From contig JAJEKV010000215.1 of NCBI GenBank assembly GCA_021234155.1, positions 620,001-684,000 of the forward strand: a stretch of 64,000 nucleotides of DNA. Reading direction: 5' to 3'. Numbering within the stretch: the stretch's first letter is position 1; every line of letters starts with the position of its first letter. The translations under genes and the position numbers were made by a program. Shown piece after piece: positions 57,191 through 64,000 of this stretch. The stretch is from Isoetes taiwanensis (lineage: Eukaryota; Streptophyta; Lycopodiopsida; Isoetales; Isoetaceae). The notes below the pieces were generated by a model that was given only the letters and a program-made list of their open reading frames with translations, did not search any database and was not told where the DNA came from.

Positions 57191-59018
57191 ACCATTATCT
57201 GTTCTAAAGTGGGTTTCCTTAAACTATTAACTTTGAGTTGGTTTTTCTTTTAGGATCACATTTTTTGTTTGGGCATCAAGAGCATGATCTTCTCGGCTGC
57301 ATGATCTTTAGACATTCAGAATTGTTAAGACAACCTGATCGTTTCACTTGTCACTAGAAATAAAACATTTTATAAAATAGAGCAAATTAAAAAGGACTTG
57401 TCCACTAGTGTCAGCAAGCAACATGCATGTGGGGTTTTTCTGACTCAATGCTTCAAACACTAACAAGATTTTTGTTTTAACCAAGTTGGATGGAATAGAA
57501 TACATAGTCTCAACCTATACCACATGATAGATTGATTTAGCTATTGGGAATAGGCCAGGAACAATGGGAACAAAGATGGCTCTATTGAATAACATGGTGG
57601 GCTATTTTAGCTTTATATTCTCTTAACATGATTTTTGAAATTTGTGAGAGTTACTGTGCTTAAGAACTGAATCTAGCTATAGCGTATTTTATAAGATGAA
57701 GATGTTATCTCCTACAATAGACTCAAGATTCTCTCTTAATTTTTTCAAATATGGACTTGTTTACATATTTACCTCTCTTAGAAAATGAGTGGCCTTGAAT
57801 GAGGACAAAGTAATATCTATCTATCTATTATTACTCTATTCATTTTGCAACTTAATTACTTGAATAGATTGGAAATGTTGCTACTAGAAAATGTTGGTTA
57901 AGCACCTGCATTGATACAGGATAAGGTACTTGGCATATAATATCTCTATGGGGTAGAGAGATAAGATTAATAGACTAATGATAATCTCACATCACTGTAT
58001 GTAGATGTCAAGACATGCACATTACTCTGTCAAAAGATGCAATGTGTGAGATTCACTGATTATCATTGCGCCGCGAACATTTCTCTTTAACAACTCACTT
58101 GCTGGTTTGAAATGTGTTTGTTTGAAACCTTTAGGATCGAATCCACTACTAACAACCATTTGATAATGCAATTCTTTGTTAGCAATGAATTTGTCTCAGT
58201 TCAAAACAATACAGGAAGATGACCTTATGCAAATTTACCTGTGACTCTACCTTATGTTTTAGTGCATGTCAGTTTTAGTGCATGACCAAAGAATTCCCAC
58301 TGTCGAGTTTGATTCTTCTTTGGAACTTAGACCCCCAGAAGAGCAATTCGTCTCAGCTCGAAGCAGCGCCCATTTTTTATTTGCAATTGTAGTATTAGAT
58401 GTCTAAGCTTACAAGATTTGGACTCCATTTTTGCTAGGTATTTTGGATCGGCCAAAAGACTGAAAATAGTCTTTGGGTGAGTGCGAGTCTCATAATGTAT
58501 TGCTTGTGTCTAAGAATGTGTCATCTTGAGTTGTCATATATCCTAAAGGAGATGCTGCCAATGTGGTATGACGTTAAAAACTATTAAATTAAATTAAATT
58601 CTTTACCTCTGGAATTATACATGACTCTGGCAATTCAATATGGTCTTTCTTTTTCTGAATAGGTCAATTGTAGGTTAAACTCATCATAATTAGTCTTATA
58701 AACTTAATCAATAATCTAAACTTGTCCAAAGTGTATCTATTAGAAACTTGTGGGAAATTAGAATATTGAAATTTCCCTCAAGGTTCGTATAGATTCCTTC
58801 AAGATTCTATAGAGATTCCCTTAGATTTCTCGAGATTCTCTAAGATACTTGTTAGATTTCTCCATATTTTCTCAATGAGATTCTCTCAAGATTCTTTAAG
58901 GTTATTTCTTGAATGTGATGGTGTGGCACTGTGGACAAACTCAAAAAATCTAATAGATATATTTCCTACATAACTTAAGCTAGGTGAAAACCTATAAAAA
59001 TCTAGATTCCATCTGGAA
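57191..59018. other. AT-rich spacer, no gene seen
   Basis: No supported gene. AAAGTAATATCTATCTATCT at 57809-57828 resembles a bare LINE tail. A stretch at about 58795-58905 repeats the word AGATTC or GAGATTC about eight times at 8-20-bp spacing. Confidence 0.4.
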
Positions 59019-61296
59019 TAAAGAATAGAATAGAATAAGAATAGATTTTTAGCGTCCACGGAGACCAATTGGCCTATGGGACCCAAACAAAAAAGAGAGC
59101 AACAAGCGTATTACTGACAGGATTAAAAAACCCCCACCCCGAAGGGTTTTTGAGGGAAAAACCTTAGCAGTAATAAGTATGCTGGCACGCTGTACAATTG
59201 TATAGGACAGTTCAATACCGAGGACACAAATGAGTCCGTGCATCCATAAGCTCCTGGAGGTAAGACCCCAACGAACCTACTGACGCCGTAGTCAATAACT
59301 AATGCAATGACTGGCCAGGCACTAGTAATTGAACACATCGCTCTCGGATATAGGCAAATGCTGGGCAGATCTGGAGGGAATGACATTCATCCTCAATGGC
59401 GCCCTGGTGGCAACACTGGCAAAGCCTTTGCTCTCGTGCTTCCCGAGCCCAACGCCCTGTTTCAATGCGGAGGCGATGTGCACCCGTGCGAATGGAAGCT
59501 ATAAGTCTGCGCTTCTTCATGGCAGCTGGGTGTACAAGTACTGGTGTGGGCCTCTTGTGAGCCTAGGATTGACTTGCTGCGGATAGTGTGCCAGCTTAAC
59601 GTGCGTCAGAGCATCTGCATCCCAGAGCTTGCGAAAGAAAGTAGCATCTAGGTACAGCTTAAGTGCCTTGCGATCTTTCTTTGTCCTGACTTGGACGCAT
59701 CTGTTTGCCTGCACACCCCAGCATGAGAACCACTGAGCTTGCTTGTCTTTCCAACAGGATTTCAGGCGTTGGGGACCCATCGCCATGGCCAAAGCAAGGT
59801 GGGGCAAGCGTGTATCAGCCATAGCGACTACCTTTTGGAAGTAAACGATATGGCGTTCCAATGCAGCCCGTTGAAGGGGTAGAAAGCCTGTCTCCTAGAG
59901 TAGGATCTGGTATGGAACTGTGGACTTCACCCCCAGAGCCCGTGCCAAGAAGGCCTTCTGCACCTGCTCGAGATCATTCCAGGTGTTGAGGGATATCGCC
60001 GGACCCCACACTTCTGCCCCATACAAAAGGACCGGCTCGAACAAGGCCCAAAACAAGTGTGACTGATGGCCCCAGGCACACAACTCTACCTTGTAGCTGT
60101 TGTTCTGCATGGCATATAGTGCTTTCCAACCCGCCATGACCCGCAACCTGATGGCAGCATCCCAATGGGTGGACTCGATCCCCAAGTACTTGTAGGTCGG
60201 AGCCACCTCTACCTCTTGTCCCTGGTAAGTGAATGAGGGAAGCCTTGGCTGACGGGATGATGCAACTAGCAGCACCCTAGTTTTGGCCAAGTTAACTCGC
60301 ATGCCAGTGAATTGGCAAAAAGTGTCAAGAGCATCCAGGTGACGTTGCATGTCCTCTGGAGTATAGGCCAGGAGGTTGACATCGTCAGCATATATGAGTT
60401 GTCGGATTGTGTGATGCATGAGATGTGCACCCGCACCTCCATGCTCAGAGAGCCAATCTTCCAGTTGATCAATGTATAGGCCAAAGAGCGTGGGGGAGAG
60501 GGGGCAACCCTGACGCACTCTAATGCTGACCGACACATTTGCGGCCGACGATGTGATACGGCCTGAGCATGCCTCGTATAGCCTATATACTGCATTCTGC
60601 AAGTCAATGGGGGTCCCCAGCTGCCGCAATCTGTCCCATAGCTTGTCACGGGGCACTATGTCAAAAGCTTTTGCAAAATCCACGAAACAACAATGACGAG
60701 TTTGCTGGCGATTCACGCTATCTTCAATCAATGTGCGCAGAGTGAAGATACGATCAATGGTGGAGTGGCTGGGCCGGAAACCTGCCTGTGTAAGAGCTCG
60801 CACATCCGTTTCTCCTGCCCATATTGTCACATTTGCTCAAGGATGCCGATACCAGCGGTTACGCAAAAGAGAGCAGACCATGTAAGTACGGTAGTTGGCC
60901 GGTCATTGAGGGTCCCTTGCTTTGTATATGGGCACAACTCTACTAGTGGTCCATTGCGGAGGGAATCCTTCTCGCAATGCTTTATTGAACAATGCCGTGA
61001 GGGCGAGGCACGATGGAGGCCCGACCCATTTGAAGTTACTGCCTGCATGCCATCTAAATCTGCTGCCTTCCCACTAGCTAGACGTTGTAGGCCCATGATG
61101 ACATCCCCCTCTGTGATAACCAGAGCCATGCCTATCTGTGGAGGGACTGGTATCCGGCCCCCGAGCGGGTCATAAAGCTGTTGCAAGTACTGTACCCATT
61201 GCTCCGAGGTGATGTTCCCTGTGGGCTGTGCAGGCTTGCTCAAGACCCTTCTCCAGAATGTCCTGGGGTGCCGATCCAGGAGACCAAACATCTGTT
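59019..61296 (-). mobile_element. LINE-M, best preserved LINE, 5' end cut
   Basis: Minus strand: 61291-60827 holds the pre-RT linker (FWRRVLSKP) and early RT blocks. The 311-codon frame 60830-59895 contains AGFRPSHSTIDRIFTLR, CFVDFAKAFDIVPRDKLWDR, RQGCPLSPTLFGLYIDQLED and the catalytic QLIYADDVNLLAY, then the thumb-like KYLGIE region. 59861-59299 carries the C-terminus with RLCQCCHQGAIEDECHSLQ. Lesions: a frameshift at about 60830, TAG near 59895 (Tyr expected), a shift near 59520, and a TAG near 59299 where the sister copy has Gln. The 3' UTR has the AAAACCC...GGGGTTTTTT hairpin and ends in a TATTC-rich tail (59019-59045). The 5' part is missing beyond the CACTA end. Confidence 0.88.
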
Positions 61297-61810
61297 CACT
61301 ACAAGAGGATAGGGTTTTTGCGTCAAACCCTGTGTCACTACCATTTAGGGTTTGTCAGATTTGTGTCAGAAGCTTGAAAGTGACACAAATTTATTTAATT
61401 GCGTCAAAACCTGCGTCAATACGGTTATGTCAACTACAATATCACTTTTGTGAAAGATTTGTGTTAGATGTTTGGCATTTTTAAGTTAGCATTTGTAATA
61501 TTGATTGCATCATGTATTATGTAAAATTTGTGACATAATTGAAAGTCAAATTTATCAGTAATTTTGCGTCAATTGAAACGTCGTTAGTTCTAAAGTTTTG
61601 GGTCAATTTTGCTACACATTTTTGTCACATTTTATAATAACTTTTGTCACCTTTAAAAAAAGGTTTGTATCCTCGTATAGTGTCAAATATATTGACAGTT
61701 TTACATCAATGCTTTGTCAATATTTCGGCACTTAATTCACGTGATTGCATCAAATAGCACTTAATTCACGTGATTGTGTCAAAAAATGATATTGACTTGA
61801 ATTCCACAAA
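61297..61810 (+). mobile_element. CACTA (En/Spm) transposon end with subterminal repeats
   Basis: CACTACAAGAGGATAGGG at 61297 is the standard CACTA terminus. Over the next 500 bp, GCGTCAA, GTGTCA and their inverses (TGACAC, TGACAG) recur many times, the subterminal transposase-binding pattern of this superfamily. AGCACTTAATTCACGTGATTG is duplicated near 61730 and 61758. The opposite end and any transposase were not found, so the element is truncated or extends past the window. Confidence 0.75.
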
Positions 61811-62169
61811 TGGCATCGTGTACAACTCGAAATAGGTATGTTCTCACTGTTTAACAATTTCTTCTGAGATTGCAATCCTGTTTAGGTTTATACAAAAACC
61901 TCCAAGGCCACTGGTACACATCCTAGATCTACCATGTTATGAAAGTGCGAAAGAACTCCAAATTAGAAGTTGTTGCTCTGGAGCTACAGGTGGATATTTG
62001 TTTGAATTGTTGGATATCAACATGTGTCTAGTATCCCACTGATGATGTTTTTTCTCGAACAAATTATATAGGCGCTCAAAGAATTTGTTTGTCAATTAGC
62101 AAGACCTGGAAGAATCTATGATATTTCTGCCAAGCATATTTGGAAAGATATATTGGCAGGTGTGCACAT
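61811..62169. other. Unassigned stretch
   Basis: Between the CACTA subterminal region and the next LINE fragment. No motif recognised; it may be CACTA interior or broken LINE sequence. Confidence 0.3.
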
Positions 62170-62640
62170 CTCAATTGATTGAAAGGCAATAAGCTCTTAA
62201 TGGCTGGTAGAATCACATTGGCAAGGTTAGTACTATGCTGTATGCATATTTACATGGCTTATGTGATCTTGGCTCAAGAGAGCAAGATGCAGGAAATCTC
62301 CTCCTCCGTAACTTCATTTGGGGAAGTAATGAGAACGGTGTGGTTGTTAAAGTCGCTTGGTGGTAGTGTGTGTGCACCCCAAAGGCGTAGGAGGACTCGG
62401 GGTTTTGGACCTTTCTCTTTATAGCAAGTTTCTTATCTCCAAGTTTATGTGGAAGGTTTTTAGGAATGAGCTCAGTTCTCTCGACATGGTACTGCTTTAT
62501 CTGTTTCTCTCTCACTTGGTTGTGTTCATAAGTCAGCAGTTCTTGTGCAACTCCCTTGGGTGCTATTCTCTGATATGAAGCCATATGTCAATGCCTTCCC
62601 ATTCCTAAAGGGCCTTTTGCGAGCCTAGGAGCAAGTTAAC
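62170..62640 (+). mobile_element. LINE fragment, RT C-terminal region
   Basis: Plus-strand phrases GRITLARLVLCCMHIYM, NFIWGSN and GGLGVLDLSLYSKFLISKFM, then WKVFRN, follow the order of the region after reverse transcriptase in plant L1-type LINEs. Frames shift three times. It differs from LINE-M and is closer in style to LINE-A. Confidence 0.65.
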
Positions 62641-64000
62641 CCTTTGTTTGAGATTGATATCTCAGATTACATCAGTTGACATCATCACCATGATGGATCC
62701 CGCTAGCTTCAAGTGCATTATCATCCCCATTGCCCGCATATGTTGATCCTCGGATTCAGCATAGGTGGACACAACAGGGGGTTTGCTCTGTAGAAGACTG
62801 GCATTTTGATGGCCAGTTGGTGTTGTGGCAAATAATCTATGACAGATTTTGACTTAAGGAACGTGATAGATCAATTTGGGTCTGAGTGGCTAATAATCTC
62901 CCACTCCACCACACCACCCCAAAAAAAAAAAAAAACACTAGACATAAGATCGGTATGGCATTCTAAGAGTAAAAGGACTGGATTTGCATGTATCTGGCTA
63001 CTTAAGGCTTTTGATAGCTATTTCGTGGAGGAGAGAAGACGTACAATAAAGGAAGAGCTCTGAATGACGGTCACCATACCTACCTAAGGGGCCGAAATTA
63101 CCATGGATCAATTTGCAGACCATTCATTTGTGATCTGAGCAGGGAGTTGTGATATCCCAAAACTACCGGATCTCTGTCACATTACTCTGTATCTGTATAA
63201 AATATGTATGTGCATTGAAAATAAAACTATGTACTTGTATAAGATTGTATACCTACATTGTACCTGGCGGCACTGCTTAAGCTCCGACAACAACTAAAGT
63301 TTCACGGAATCTAGGAGGAAAAAAGGCATCCCCGCAGTTTATGTTTACATGGTATTTTCAACTTTTGATACTCCTGTATTTCGTGTATGTATGTATATGA
63401 TAATATCCCATGTTAGCGAACCCTCAAATCCCTAAAATACACAAAATACATAAATTAGTATTGGAAATTCGTCGTAACAAATTTTCTTTGTTCCCGCGCT
63501 TCCGTTCTCGTCGGTTTTGAAGTTGTCTTCCTACTTTTCGCTTTTGGGTGACCACAAATGTTGAGACGGTGGTGCGGAGCTGAAGGTCCCGACCCTTCGA
63601 CAATGTGGGCTCGGAGGTCCGGCTGGGTTGGGGAAAGCTATGACATGACGAAATACACAATGGATGCATTACCTCTTAGGTAACTATGTTTTTTGTCCCT
63701 TACATCAAACATATCTTGTTATTTGCTTTGTCGCTTAAGATCAAATAGATCCCCGCTTCTTTTTGCTCACAAGAATCGGATATATTTTGTCTTCCCAAAA
63801 GATCCCTTGTTTTCTATAGGGTTATGGGGTGGTGCGGGCCTTGTGAAATGAGGAGCTTGCACCTTTTCATCGTCACCTTTTTTTCTAAACATAGCAGGTT
63901 AGCTCATAGTTTTTTGTTGCTTTTGCTTTTGCTTTTGCTACCTGCTTTGGTGGATTGCATGACCTAGACCGAGAGCTTTCAATACGATATCTCTTAGAAG
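62641..64000. other. Unassigned right edge
   Basis: No gene supported. An A-run lies at 62922-62935. Open frames at 62839-63063 and 63424-63669 have no family features. The last 600 bp are AT/CT-rich with a repeated TTGCTTT word near 63917-63937. Confidence 0.35.

Overview
The window is nuclear DNA of a land plant. Three ordinary plant genes with spliced exons survive: a plastid monofunctional aspartate kinase (+, 5588-8490), plastid 3-oxoacyl-ACP synthase I (KAS I, +, 43191-45930) and the coactivator MBF1 (-, 55983-57114). Each was spliced by hand, and each closes to a full-length protein of the usual family size (558, 478 and 142 residues) with GT-AG introns and kept phases. The rest is mostly decayed mobile DNA: several LINE families, a Ty3/gypsy chromovirus relative, a second gypsy gag remnant, a CACTA end, a MITE, tRNA-promoter SINE-like copies and a tyrosine-recombinase fragment. 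Tyrosine-recombinase elements and this style of LINE reverse transcriptase suggest a large non-flowering genome such as a fern, but that is inference; nothing here fixes the species.

Layout. 1-5587: a decayed LINE (LINE-A), a SINE-like copy and the aspartate kinase upstream region. 5588-8490: aspartate kinase. 8801-15648: a 2.2-2.4 kb unit present three times in tandem, each with a minus-strand LINE remnant; the last copy runs into an intact 328-bp MITE. 15706-22620: mostly unassigned, with an intron-free dymeclin pseudogene at 18674-19719. 22621-29531: a minus-strand LTR retroelement with LTR, primer-binding site, polypurine tract and an integrase/chromodomain tail. Where gag and reverse transcriptase should be, it carries a long ORF ending in a complete histone H3 fold, followed by a second unknown ORF with a very acidic segment. 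This is the most unusual object in the window. 29532-43110: four partial copies of the region upstream of KAS I, one carrying a transplanted KAS I exon 3-exon 4 fragment, interrupted by a tyrosine-recombinase remnant and a LINE 3' end. 43191-45930: KAS I. 46590-54500: an organellar group II intron fragment, a gypsy gag remnant, a LINE fragment ending in a roughly 340-bp TTCC microsatellite, and a Myb/SANT-like remnant. 54534-57190: second SINE-like copy, a strong hairpin and MBF1 with a clear TATA box. 59019-64000: a fairly well preserved minus-strand LINE cut by a CACTA transposon end, then another LINE fragment.

The three genes are unrelated housekeeping functions (aspartate-family amino acid synthesis, fatty acid synthesis, transcription coactivation) and form no pathway together. 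All retroelement ORFs carry stops or frameshifts. Several stops are what C-to-T decay of methylated DNA would give (CAG to TAG, TGG to TAG or TGA). Coordinates of remnants are approximate, because boundaries were found by eye.
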